Source: Ancylostoma caninum (Eukaryota; Nematoda; Chromadorea; Rhabditida; Ancylostomatidae). From it: 64,000 bases of DNA. Location of the stretch: the NCBI GenBank assembly GCA_037903475.1, contig JBAJFG010000611.1:806001-870000 (forward strand). The letters are read 5' to 3'. The notes beneath the pieces are model-generated. The model made no database searches and was not told the DNA's origin. It worked only from the letters and a program-made list of their open reading frames with translations. Shown one piece after another: positions 20,961 through 33,300 of this stretch. Each line of letters begins with the position of its first letter. Position 1 is the first letter of the stretch. Position numbers and translations under genes: made by a program.

Positions 20961-23900
20961 GGCACATCAATTCGTCATTAGTGCACCAGAACTCCTTGCA
21001 AATCTTGAAAAAAATGGAAGAAAGTTAGGAAATATTTAGAAAGATTGATCAATTGCACAACTGGTTCCAGAAAATGTCACAACAGCTTATAATGACGTGT
21101 TCTTCGTTCGTTCATCCTGTGCATTTGATTGTACTGCCCTTTTTAAAAACAGACGAATCCTCAAGCTGCATAATCCCCAAGGACCTCAATAGTGAGAGGT
21201 GCGCAAGGAGCGCATCCTACACAAGGAAACCGAGTGAATCCTATCGTTGCGCCTCCACTCATCCTTTCGAAGTGACTCACGTCCAGCATTCCAAGATTGA
21301 GTGCAGTTATGGACAAGGCTTCATCAGAGGGGCTACTCTGCTCCGTACATTGCTGCTATGCAACGCCTGATCGTTGTAAACACTGTCTCGCTTGGAGGGC
21401 TCGAGACGGCTAGCCGCTGGTCCCACCGCGAAATCCCGAATGCACCCGACTCCCACCACGTCTAGGCACCTATGACGAAACATCGGCCGAATGCCCCGTC
21501 AGCTGCGCATCCTCGCGAGCTACAGTCTATAATTGAGCCTCACGGCTAAAGCATGCGATCACGTGCTATTCCCCCTTCGCCTGCGCTCTAGAAAATTTTG
21601 TTGCACTACCATGATTTATATCAGAGGATATATATATGGTAATATGAAGTAGTTTGATGCTTGCCAATTCAGAAACAAAAAAAAGAAGAATCAGCGAGCT
21701 GGTGAACGATGAAGAAGAACTTTCTGGATTTATGCAGTAAACTGTGAAAATCTGCTGCTACAAACGTCTTTTCCAGCCGCCATGTGCTCGCGAAATTGGA
21801 GTTTAAGAAAACGTTTGGTATGCGTCGCCCACAGCAGTCATTGTAATAACTGCAGTCGAGAAAATATCCTAAAGCTTATGATAAATAGCAAAATATAGTA
21901 TCAATAAAGTAGTAATTACGTTGTACGAAGTTTTAGATGACGTGTCATGAAGAGCTTGTCAGGGATCGGACAGGGACCTGGGCACTACATATCCAATTAG
22001 TTAATCATTTGTTTAACCGTTCATTTTTATATGTTTTACATGAAACCGCCACAGCTGGCACAAAATTATTTATCTCTTTGTTTATTTATTTACTGCGCCC
22101 AGGGTCCACTAGAGTCGATGAACAAAAAAAAAGAACTAGTGGTTAAAATAGTTACTTCGATAATGATGAAACATTCGAAAAAAAAAGAGAAAAATTAGTA
22201 GAAACCTTCACTAACGTCTAGTATTTTGCATTACATCAATTTGAGCCATGTATCAACTTTTTTCAACAACTTGATTATGGAGTAGTAACGGTGAACTGGT
22301 TCGACTAATCATAATCAAACGGAAGAAAGCGCCTGCAGCGGATATCCAGGTCACCAGCCGCTCGTTATGGATAATGAGGTGAAAGTAATAAAGAAGATGA
22401 GCTACGCATAGCGCCTCGGGGTTTAGTTTCGTAGCAGTATCTAGGCGCTCTACAGAATATTTGCAGTTCGTTAGGACAATTATATGCTTCTAGGGAAAAA
22501 AAAAGACACTCGAGCATCTCCTCTAAAGCAAAAAAAAAACCTTTGGAGAGAATTCCAAGGTAAGCATGTTGTGCTTGGTAGTCAGAAATTTTTGGGCATT
22601 TAAAATAGAAGTATGTTTTTCTCAAAGCAAATTTTTCTCAAAGCAAACTGAGGACTTACCCAACAATTGGTTGCCTTTTCTAATATATACAGGTAAAAAT
22701 TTCCTATTCATAAAATGGCACAATGGCAAATTCAACTAGTACAATTCGATAACTTCAACAATATTTCACTGACCATCACTTACCCAAAAGTCTACATCTA
22801 TCCACTTCGCGGGTAATTCCCTACTCTGTCATATAGAGCTCGTGCCTGTGCAAATACTAAGTGAACAATCATGGGTTCTGGGAAGTAAGGAATGATGCGA
22901 TGTGGAAGTATTCATGATCCTGCCATTGAGTCGGTCTTTGACTATGGAAGGCAAAAATGCCCTGAAATGAGGAAGCAATGATCGAGCAAGAGCAGAACAG
23001 TCTACATATGTATGTACTTTGTCATTTACTCGAATTCCTTCACCCTTGAAATTTTTTACTTCTGCTAGGACGTAGCATCGAAGTGTTACAGCTTAATAAT
23101 AGAGTTCGAGCCGAATTTTTACAAATAACTGCACTTAGATTCACCCTCGAACAAACCAACGGAAGTGGCTGGGTTTGAAAGAGAATAAAGGGTTAGAAAG
23201 AGGACAAATAAGCCATTTAGGGGTATAGGAAGTGCTATTGAAACATCTCCTTTGTTCCAATGTATTGTTTTCAAAATCACTGGCTCCAAAATCCGACATC
23301 GGTTTGGCAACAACCCAGTGCGTACGTACGTATTTATTATCGCAAGAAATTTCTGCATCGCCGGAAATGCACGCTTTTATTTAGCTTTTGCACGAGAATG
23401 GCAATGAAAAGGCAATATCCAGGAGGTTGTCGGCCAGTACTTCTTGCTAACGCCCAGGTGCATTAAGCGCTGTTGTATGTACACGCAAGACAACAGGAAA
23501 TTGCACATGCTAGCAGCTGCACTTTCGCGTAGGGAACAAGTACGTTCTTGAAAAGTGAAATAAGCTGAATTGAAGGAGATGGAGCGAGGCTTGTGAATAG
23601 TTATGCTCATTCCGCCTTTCTTTCGATGATTATATATACTTTCAAAATGGCAGCGGAGCACTATGGCGATGGACTCGCATATATAATAGGGCTTTGTAGT
23701 GCAGTGCTGATGGGAAAGATTATCCTCAAAACAACCTCATAAATCGTATTATTGGGAGAATGCAGCGAGTGAGGCGCATTTTAAGTTTGATACTCTACCA
23801 AAAAATAGCTTTTTCGTCTATTCCTCTGATCGGCGAAATTTCCTATTATGGGGGCGGATTCCCCACCTGAAATACCCACTGTATGTGAGTTATGGAAGCA

Positions 23901-26253
23901 ACAGCCTTTCCGCTCACTTTATACAGTTTAATTCGTGCCCTAAGCAACAGTACATAAACAAAATCATTTAAATCGTAGTAATATGATAATAGTTACTATA
24001 ATAGTAGTTTGCAATTTGTGAGCAAAACTGAAACTGATGATATTTCAGTAACCTAGCAAAAATCCTCTTGACTCATTGACAACCCCGCATAGTTGTCTAA
24101 GCCTGAACAAAGTCACAGCATCGTCACGAAAGTTAGGACGAGAAAGTCGTCCTCAAAACCATGAATTTTCGAAGACCGGATCCCTCCCTAACATTTTTTA
24201 CTCTCATCAGCTTTTTTAGCGTCATCTTCATAGAGAATTACGCTCCGGAAGCAACATCTTAAAAAGATTTCCGCCTTCAATCGTATTCCGGTTTAGTAAT
24301 TCATCTGATTCAGCTACACATGATCCGGAGCTGCATGATAAAGACATTCCGCAAAGCAGATGGATGATTTCTTTCCGCACAATTTGACCAAAAGTATTCT
24401 GTTATGGATTTCTCCGTAAGTCTCGTTTTAAAATTAAACGCGCTGCTCTTGAAACGCGAGACCAATTCGCACACATGACCCAGTAGACCGATCCGGCCCA
24501 ATGCCCGATGGCCAGCCTACTAAACCAAGGATGGCCCAGGATGAGGATATGGCTTTCCAAAAGCGGACAAGTACTGACTGGACGAGGCTGTTAACATTTG
24601 AAAATTCAGGAACAATCTGAACAATTGGAACAATTGGATACAAAATGAACAACTGAATGCAAACTCTCAGTAGATACCTGCCGCGTAAGTCCTAGGAAAT
24701 AAAAGCCTCTTGTGATTAAAAAAAAACCCTGCAATGCGCTAGCTTACAACACTCGGGACATCATTCGCTGCATGTAGAATATGTTGTTGATGCTGCTACA
24801 CATGCTACTACTGTAGTTCGTTAGAATTCCAAGGAAAAATTAATACGTAATGCGCAGTGGCGCAGTGTGCTAATTGGACCGTTAAAGATGTTTGACTCTA
24901 CGTAAATGATTTAATTTCTTATGATGGGGAGAGGGAGAAGTGGGGGGGGGGGGCGCATGTAGTTATGCATTCTCATCCTGAAGATGGCTACGTACATAAC
25001 GTAATCTCGGGGAGCTGCATTGAAATTACAGATACTCAGATAATCAGAGTACTATCTCACTTTGTATGTGTCCTTTATGACAAAAAGTACCACGAGGTAA
25101 GGAGTAAAGAAGTATACTTGCACTAGGAAAGCACCAAACGTTATTATGAAAATTACCTTACATTTCAGAGTATAGGCAGCTGCGATGTTGCAACTGCCTG
25201 CAGTGGTGACATTCCTTGCTGCAGAAAAAATGACGAATAGGCTTAGTTTTAAGAACCGCTGACGGAAACTAATCAGCCATAAGCATGATGGCAATTGGAT
25301 TGAAGCGAAAGAATTCGGCGAGGGTTTCGGGTTTTTACAAGGAATTTTCTGTTTTTTTAAACCCATGACGTTGTACCTTGTTCCCGCGGAACATAAGAAA
25401 CAAGGTCTTCTATTGTTGATGTCGTGAAGGCTGCTGAATATCTTTATATGATAGCTATCGGAGGCTTACGGATGACATCAACAAAAGAAGGAACATATAA
25501 TGAAGCTCAGAAACAGAACTATTCCGAAGAAACAAGATCATTCAAAAAGGCAAGAAAACACATGAAAAGCAGGAAGAAATGCCTTGCGGTAATACAATTG
25601 GGCAGTAATCGAACAGTTCCGTCACTAACCATATTTAGGATCAAATAACAGCTGCAGAGAGTTCAGTATCCTTATCCAATGCCCTTTCGATGGGTATCTA
25701 ATGCCTAAGAGGCAGCGGTGAGCGGAAGAATTGCGTAAGACCGTAAGCTGTGAAGTCGCGATTTAGGAAAAGTTCTGAATATGAGAAATTTTAAGTGATG
25801 AAAATTGATATGTATGAATGACATAATTCACTCACTGATAATCCTTCAGAAATCCAAGAGTTAGAAGCTCGTAGGACTCAAAATGCAGGAAATTTCGAGC
25901 CCGCCTATTCAGAAGAAAGACTTTGAAAACCTTTAATTGTCTTAAAAACTAATTTATTCCATATTATTAGTATATGCTTCGTCCAATCGAAAAACAATGC
26001 TATGAGAGAGGTAAATGTAACGACATGTAGGGACAGGAGCAATCTACCGTGCCACGTTTTCTGCTTACCTCGTACTTCAGCAGTTTAAATCGAGTGCAGT
26101 TCAAAGAAAAAACACCCTATATTTGTCATAAAACACCACCTCATTCTAAAAAACCCACGATTGAATGATTAGGAACACTGAGCTTCAAGTAACCTCAAAA
26201 ACAGGTTCCACCAAAAATCAAGAACTGTTTATGGAAAGTCTAAGAAATCTTAC
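20961..26253. other. 5.3 kb without a supported gene
   Basis: I found no splice-consistent coding sequence and no recognisable transposon protein. A GC-rich block at about 21,390-21,600 (ggctagccgctggtcccacc and onward) looks like a dispersed repeat. Homopolymer runs occur near 24,942-24,953 (G). A 104-codon minus-strand frame at 25,366-25,052 is hydrophobic but has no supporting signals. Confidence 0.35.
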
Positions 26254-26376
26254 CTGTAACGGTATTTGAGATCCTATTTAGATGAATACGACTGAATGTA
26301 CTCCCTTTCGGCCATAAATCTTCATTTCTTTTGCTACCAAGAAAAGGGATCGACAATTTAAAAACCGAAAACAGGC
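26254..26376 (-). CDS. Candidate internal exon, unrecognised gene
   Basis: The acceptor CTTTTGTAG and donor GTAAGA bound an exon open for 40 codons (incoming phase 1, outgoing phase 1). It reads LFSVFKLSIPFLGSKRNEDL and then WPKGSTFSRIHLNRISNTVT. Neighbouring exons were not matched in phase, so its gene is unknown. It lies below the minus-strand ORF at 27,307 and could belong to it or to a second gene. Confidence 0.27.
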
Positions 26377-27007
26377 CTACAAAAGTGACTAAAGCTGAAA
26401 AACAACTTGCTGTAGCTAATGCTCCGGGACCAACAACCTGACTACATTTCTCAGTACAATCCTTGATTTTGACTCAGATGTTGTGGAAAAGTGGGGGAAT
26501 TTCTCCTATGCAAAAACTTTCCTTTAATGTGTCCATGTGTATTGCTGTAGCGGACACAAGGGACCGGGGTAGGAGTGTAGGGGGAGTGGGGTGAGATGAA
26601 TAGGTTGAATTCCCCGCCAAGTCAAAGTAGCGAGCCGCCGGAATCCCCCCCCCCCCCAAAAAAAAAAACTAGCTGGCAGCATGATTTGAAATTTCGAAAT
26701 CAAATGTTTAATATGGGTAATAAAGCGCCTAACTGAGATTTTTCTCGAGTTTCTGAAGAATATGACGTTCATTCTTGGGATTACAGGCCCACCTTCCTTC
26801 CGTAAGCCAGCCTATGATGCACGTATTACTTTCCTGTGTAGTTACTGTCAAGGAGGCATTCTGTGACAGATGGACAGATGGATAAAGAATGACGGAAATT
26901 ACAGGATCAGCTATCATTGTGACATCATTAGGTTACACAGCATCCGAATACCTTCAAGTGTCATTCTTCCGCAAGAGGCCCCATTTCTTTACATTTTCAG
27001 GTCCATC

Positions 27008-27307
27008 TCATCTGCTGACGCAGATCTCAGCAGGCATGTGGCATTGCGATTGAATCTTGAGGAAATGGAGCTCAGCTTCAGCTCCAGGGGACAGGAGAAC
27101 TATGCATAACAGCTCGTTTTTTTTAGCAGTGTTCAAAAGTAATTTTCGCTGTTTAATACTGCTGACGACGCATTCTTTGCGAACTTCAATAAGCCACATT
27201 GTTTCACATATAGTTTTGAGCTCCGTGCTCATTAGCGACCCTGGCTGGATCCACGGTTTCCATGGATCCTTTTTCGGCTGCAGTGTGGAAGCCATCGTAT
27301 GCGTCAT
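27008..27307 (-). CDS. Candidate 99-codon ORF, divergent from the coiled-coil gene
   Basis: ATG at 27307-27305 opens MTHTMASTLQPKKDPWKPW, continues with SLMSTELKTICETMW and VSSIKQRKLLLNTAKKNEL, and ends at TGA 27,010-27,008. The frame is also open a little upstream. The N-terminal two thirds are hydrophilic and protein-like. There is no signal peptide and no recognised domain. The start is only 46 bp from the ATG of the plus-strand coiled-coil gene, so the two would share a promoter. A 92-codon plus-strand frame overlaps it, and ORFs of this length do occur by chance here. Confidence 0.3.
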   Translation of the reverse strand: MTHTMASTLQPKKDPWKPWIQPGSLMSTELKTICETMWLIEVRKECVVSSIKQRKLLLNTAKKNELLCIVLLSPGAEAELHFLKIQSQCHMPAEICVSR

Positions 27308-27353
27308 ACCTTCCACTTTTCCATTATCTGCCTAAACTTTCTCCCGGTTCAAG
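27308..27353. promoter_or_regulatory. Possible shared 5' region of two divergent genes
   Basis: This 46-bp interval separates the ATG of the coiled-coil gene (plus) from the candidate ATG at 27,307 (minus). On the plus strand it ends CCCGGTTCAAG just before the start codon, which could serve as a trans-splice acceptor; on the minus strand TTTAGGCAG could do the same. This reading is inferred from nematode gene structure. Confidence 0.25.
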
Positions 27354-30300
27354 ATGACGACAAGGAGAGGTCGTAGCCAGAATCGCGACACTGCTAAGGA
27401 TATTATTCTTGGATTAGCGTGAGTATACTCATGCTTATTTCTTGTTGGTGCTGTTGGATTAGTGATGACTTCAGTCCACTTCTCTGTAATCTTAGTTTGT
27501 AGAGGTTTTTATTAGTTTTTTCGAGCACTTTCAATTTAAAAAGTGCAGGATTTTCCTGAAAGCTCATGTAAATTTACGCAACTTCATGAGTTAAAAGGAC
27601 ATTAAGCAGAAACTTTTCTTGCCGATTTTGGTGGTATTTACGATGAGACTAAATCTTCCACCGTTTTGAGGTCCTTAAACACCCACAGTTTCCTGGCACG
27701 TCAGGTTCAGGAATGGCGCGCCTACGTTTTATGTTTCCGTTTCGTAGTCGTGACGAATTTACTTGATGTGTGCATGTTTCAGCCCTTCCGGACAGGGTCC
27801 ACGACAACCAAAGGAAGGCGTTTCCACCTACACACCTAAGGTGAGTTTTCATCGCCAACAGCTAGACAATGCCTCTCTATTTTACTTCAGAACATTCCAT
27901 AACGATAGTGTTGAAAGAGAAACTTGTGTTTGGGTGTTGTCAGTACAAATAACATTATTTTCAACGCTATTAATATTTTTTAACCAGTAATTTCGAATAA
28001 GCCCTAGGAGAAAGAGGAGCATGGATAGTCCGTGGATGTTTTATGTAAATTCTATTATGAGGGTATCTTTCTATTGACCTTCACAGCCGGTCACTTCTCC
28101 TGACTAGCTGTTTTTACTCTAAACTCTTTGTAAGAAGAGAGAACATAGCTTTCTTCCGCATTCTTTACCACCTTATGGCCTTCACGGATAGCCACTTTCA
28201 TTATTAATCAAACATTTATGTCGACCGATTTCAATATTAGTCATCTCTGGGGTTTTTGGAATTTGCTCCAGAACTCATGCTCTACTCCACCAGTGTCGGA
28301 CGCGGAAGTGTCAGGAGGGGGGGGGGGCTTCAGAACGCTTTGGGGACCTGGATGGAAAAATAAATCAATAAGAGCATTAATTTCAATACCAAGTGGGTAA
28401 AACTGAGTATTCAGAAATAATAACGAGGCTGGACAGAATTTTATTCAAAAATGTAAAATTTATGGGTACCAACTATTCAATTAGATTTGACCGCAACTCC
28501 TAAAAACCATAGCATTCAATGAGATTCTGATAGATAAAGATGACGTTCCGTGTGGATTCCCGTGCAGGAGAATTCTCGAAGACTACATGTTGTCACGTTG
28601 CACAGCTCGGATATCTGCTTCCAAGCGTTTATAATGCCTTCTTCACTTTTCGTCTTGTTGGCGTATGATCAAATACTGGCAATGAACAAATCACTGACAT
28701 TTACCAGTTTTGGAAAAGTGCCTTCAATTGCTATACCATTTCTATTCAAGACCTAATTAAGGGATCCCCTGCTCATTCTTCACACTATTACTATGATAGG
28801 AGATCTCGAAGCGCTAACACGTCGGCAAAGGTATTGAATGAGCACGATTGCGGATTTCGTGCACACTGCATGTACGATGGAGTGTCCTCTCCCACTGCAC
28901 GATATCCCATACCCAAAATCCAACCGTTACTGCGCACTACCATCCAGCCATCCTTTTTTGTCTTAGTTTGAGTGGTGAACTTCTTCTTTATCCATGTTTT
29001 CTTGCAATAGACTGAGGATCCAAAAGTGGAGCGTGTAGAAAGAGTAATCGTCGACCGACGCCCAGATAGTTCGGCTATACATCGGCTGCAAAGTCAACTA
29101 GACGAGTTGAAGCGACAAAATAAGGATCTGTTGCTAGCGGAGCAGGTCAGTGGCATCCGTGTGATCTGGCTCCTTCCTTCAGTTACGTCAAGCCTTCTTT
29201 CCCTAACTGCGCTTGGAAAGCTTGAAGTGTTGTAGCCTTTTTGTAGGCCGCAAGAAAACGCCTGGAAGCAAATCATGATGCACTTCAAAGAAGGATTATC
29301 AGTTCGGATGATGGAATAAGGTAGGACGTTAATGCTTAGCTGATTTAAAGGCAGGGGTCCACCTCATTCTCGTGGTTGAGTTAATGGCAGATTCTGCATC
29401 TTCTCAACATGCTGATTCCAGCGGTATACCCAAATTTTTTCGAAACGGTCTTCAAACCCGTTTTCCGGGACGGGGTCTGTAACAGTTTACTAGCCCGAGT
29501 TGACGTGTGAAGCCGTTGAGCTTATTGATCGGACACGTCGAGACTCGTTGGCCAACGCTGCAGCCGTGACGCGCAGCCAGCACAGCAATAGGATTTTTGG
29601 AGCTATCCACCTCCGGGCTCCGAAAATGTAGCCAGTTCGACCACTTCAAAAATGGGGTTTTCGTCGCTTTTGACCCTGCTGATGTACATTACTGGGATCA
29701 ACATGACGAGAAGGTCTAGGATATGGTGGTATCTCCAGCAGGAGGAATGAGGTGGGCAGCTGCCTTTAACATATTTATGTTCAAAAGTAAGCCGGCAAAC
29801 GGCTCATAAAATATGGCTGAGAATTCAAAATTTCCATGGAACTCCTACGCAAATGTTTGAGAAAATCTTCCCATGCACACAGGTGATGGTAGGCTGCCAA
29901 TTTTTTCCTTATATTCTTCTTAACAACCCTGAAGGAATAACCATTGAAGAAATAACCATTATGGCCAATGGTCACAATTACTTTCAATTCACCCAATCCT
30001 TAACTGTTCCAGAGCTCGAGATTATGACGAACTACGCCGTCAAATATCATCTGTTGATGGAAAAGTGAGTCATAATTCTGTTGAATCCTAACCTCACCCT
30101 TATTTCAACCTAAGTACATTCTGCCGTGACGTTCATTTTGAGATGATGTCCTTAAACAACGATATTAATGGCTTGAGAAGTGCAATGGATCGTCAGATGA
30201 ACGATCTTCTACATATCAACAACGAAATGAAGAGTAGACCTGTGATAGATCCTTCAGTATGTGATTTTCCTCATACTGCTGCTGTGCTTCGAATAGTTTT

Positions 30301-33300
30301 TTAAAGAACAGCTCTACTGTAAAACGTCTTTGCTTTTTTACCCAATGTTTTATGGATATTTCCAGAAGAGAGAATCAAATCCTACTTCCAGAAACTCGCT
30401 AATTCTGCACAACAAATGGATGGGAAGGTGCGTGACCTGCATTCTCAGGTGATGCAGCTCAAACAGACGCTGGAATCGGAAAGAAACGAGCGTGTGAAGG
30501 AAGGGAATGCCCTTAACAGCGCGTTAGTTTCACTATCTTAATTACTGAACATCTCGTGCCCTGAGGGGCATATAATTGAATCACATGCTTTTGAAATTAA
30601 AATAAATGCATACAAGCATAGAAACAGACAAATTATGCCAGAGAGATGCAAGTAACAGCAATCAGACAAATAATAGCTAAGTGAAAGATACGTTTGCACA
30701 TGGATATTTTTATTTGATTTATGAGCCTTCCTAATGTTGATTTATGAGCCTTCCTAATGTTTCTAACCAAATATGCAGCGCGTGGTAATTCATTCCTTGC
30801 CGAACGATTGGTCATTTATCTTTATTTACTTATTTATTTATTCATCTTTTGATCCGTCCATTCATTCATTCATTCATTCATTCACTCGCTCACGCCAGTC
30901 ATTCATTCGCTCATTTCATTCATTCATTCATTCATTCATTCATTCATTCATTCACACGCTCACTCCAGTCATTCATCGCTCACTCCATTCGTTCATTCAC
31001 TGATCCTTCCATTAATTACATAGTTTATTCAATCATCTACCCATTCCACCACTCTCCCATCCTTGGCTATCCATTTGCAGGTTGCAACGGCTGCAGGACT
31101 ACATTAAGCAGCAGGACGCGTCAAGAAGTGAGGTACTCAGTAACCTATCCAAGAAGGGGGACATGGATAAGGTGAACGCATCCTGCTATTCATGATGACC
31201 ATTTATTCCTTGTGAAAATTTGTTGCAGGAGAAATTGACAGAGGAGGCAAGACGTCTAAACGAAAAAATTGGTCTCATCACGGCCGAAGTGACACGGAAT
31301 ACGACTGAAGGACAACGGAAACTTCGTGATGATCTCTTCCAGAGATGTGCCGCACTAGAAGCTGTGAGTTCACCTCATTTGCGAGATTGTCGGGTTGAGT
31401 GATGGAGCTGGACCAGACTCGATTTTTTTTCTTTCGAAATCGAATAACTTGACTATTTTCGATGCTTCTTTGAGTGATATACACAGCCAGAACACCTGCA
31501 TTTGTGCTAGCTGCAATAATATTTGATGTTTCCAAGAGTTTGCGTAGAGTTTTGGACTGAAATTTTTCTTTCGCACATGCTACCACTGGCATGAACGGAT
31601 TTGTACTTATATAAAAAAAATTGGCGTAAATTATGTCGCATACATCTTTCCTATAACTTTTCTCATGTACATTTTCTATATCTCATGTCATAGCTTCATT
31701 TACCGGTAATTTTTACTATGTTCCTTCAAAACAGTTTGTGATTGTGAGATATTTACTCAGCCTGCCTACATCAAATAAGGAAGAAGAAAACAAACCAAGT
31801 TTCCATTTCCTCCCTACCACTGTATGGAAACCAGATATAGAATATGGCTTTCACCCGGAACTCATCAGCTGTATTAGGGAAGATCACATGAATCCACGAA
31901 ACAACAGGAAATGTAGAGAATACCGAATTGAGTTCAAACATTAGGCCGGAATAAAACGTGTCCTTCTAACAACCTGTATGGCACAGAAAAAATCTACATA
32001 TGTATGTACAATCAAAGGGTACCTAGTTTTTGTCATATGGTTCTTTGTAAACGAGTTGTGGCTTGTCACTTGCCCATTCCCGACTTCCTAGCTTACATTG
32101 GTAGCCTGAGGTTTACCTGTTCTCAAACGTGGGTGCCTAAACCGTGAAAAATAATCAGTCATTAATTAATTATCCATGATCGAAAATTCGCTGATCCCTT
32201 ACATGGTTATATTTTCAATAGTTTCCATTACAACTATCATGGAATAGGGTGCAGTTGTTGTGTAGTAAGTAATACTTGTGTCTACCGTCTGCAGTTACTG
32301 CACATCGCTCTCAGTGATGATCGATTCCACGCGGTCTTCCTTTCTCTGTTTTCTTCCAGAAGATTCTCCCTGATGAAACCAGCGGATCTTCAGTCTTCTT
32401 ACTTTATTTCAGTACATGAGTAATCGTGACTTGTTTCTCAATTAGCCGTTAATACGTCCAGGCTAGATATGTTCGGTATTCTCGGATTTCACGAACTCTT
32501 TCCTCATTCCCCACCCCCTATCGCTAAAAATTGCGGTCAAGATGCCTGTGAGCCACACTTTATAAAGGAAGAATGGTTTTCTTGGTGTTTCTCTTTCGGC
32601 TCCAAATTCTTATCCGACAATCATCCACAATTTTTTAAAACTTTTTATGCAAAAAAAAATCAATCTGCAGTTTTTTGAAGGCTCGGGCAATCTTTTCATC
32701 TTCCAAGGAATAGGAATAAGTCGCACGGGAGTAATTCTTCTTCGGCAAATTTTTAAGCGAAAATGTTTCATCGCAGCATGAATCTCGTCAATTTCTATTG
32801 TTGCAAAAGTGCCGACGATGCTGATTTATTTGGCTGTCAAGTGTGTACTACTCGGTCGGGAAATCTGCTCCAAAAATTTATTACCGAGAAAACTAGGAGA
32901 ACATTTTTCGGATTCTGCCCTAGGTCCACGAGCCGTGCGAATTTCAGCAAGATTTGCTTGATAATGCAAGGAGAGCTCTGAAATTCCGATTTTTTCATAC
33001 TTTCTCGTAGGTTTCCAGAAAGAAAAACTTCCACAAAATTAGTGGGTCTGGCACTGTTTGTGATCAGTTTTTTTTTCTTGTGTATGTACATAAACGTTCA
33101 CATCTGACTACATTCTACATTATCAATAAATGAAATGATGAAAAAGTGAAGGAATGGATGAAAAATGGAATAAAATGACCAATCGCCTTTATCATCACAG
33201 CCTTAACAAGCTTTCGAAGCAGCCTATTTTTTGCTTCTTTACACCTGGTACTACAGGCTTACTTCGGCAAATTATTTGGTACTCATAGCAGTAGCTATAT

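Noticed and set aside
30858..31005. 108-codon ORF of His/Ser/Phe/Ile repeats
   Set aside because: It is the translation of the CATT microsatellite.
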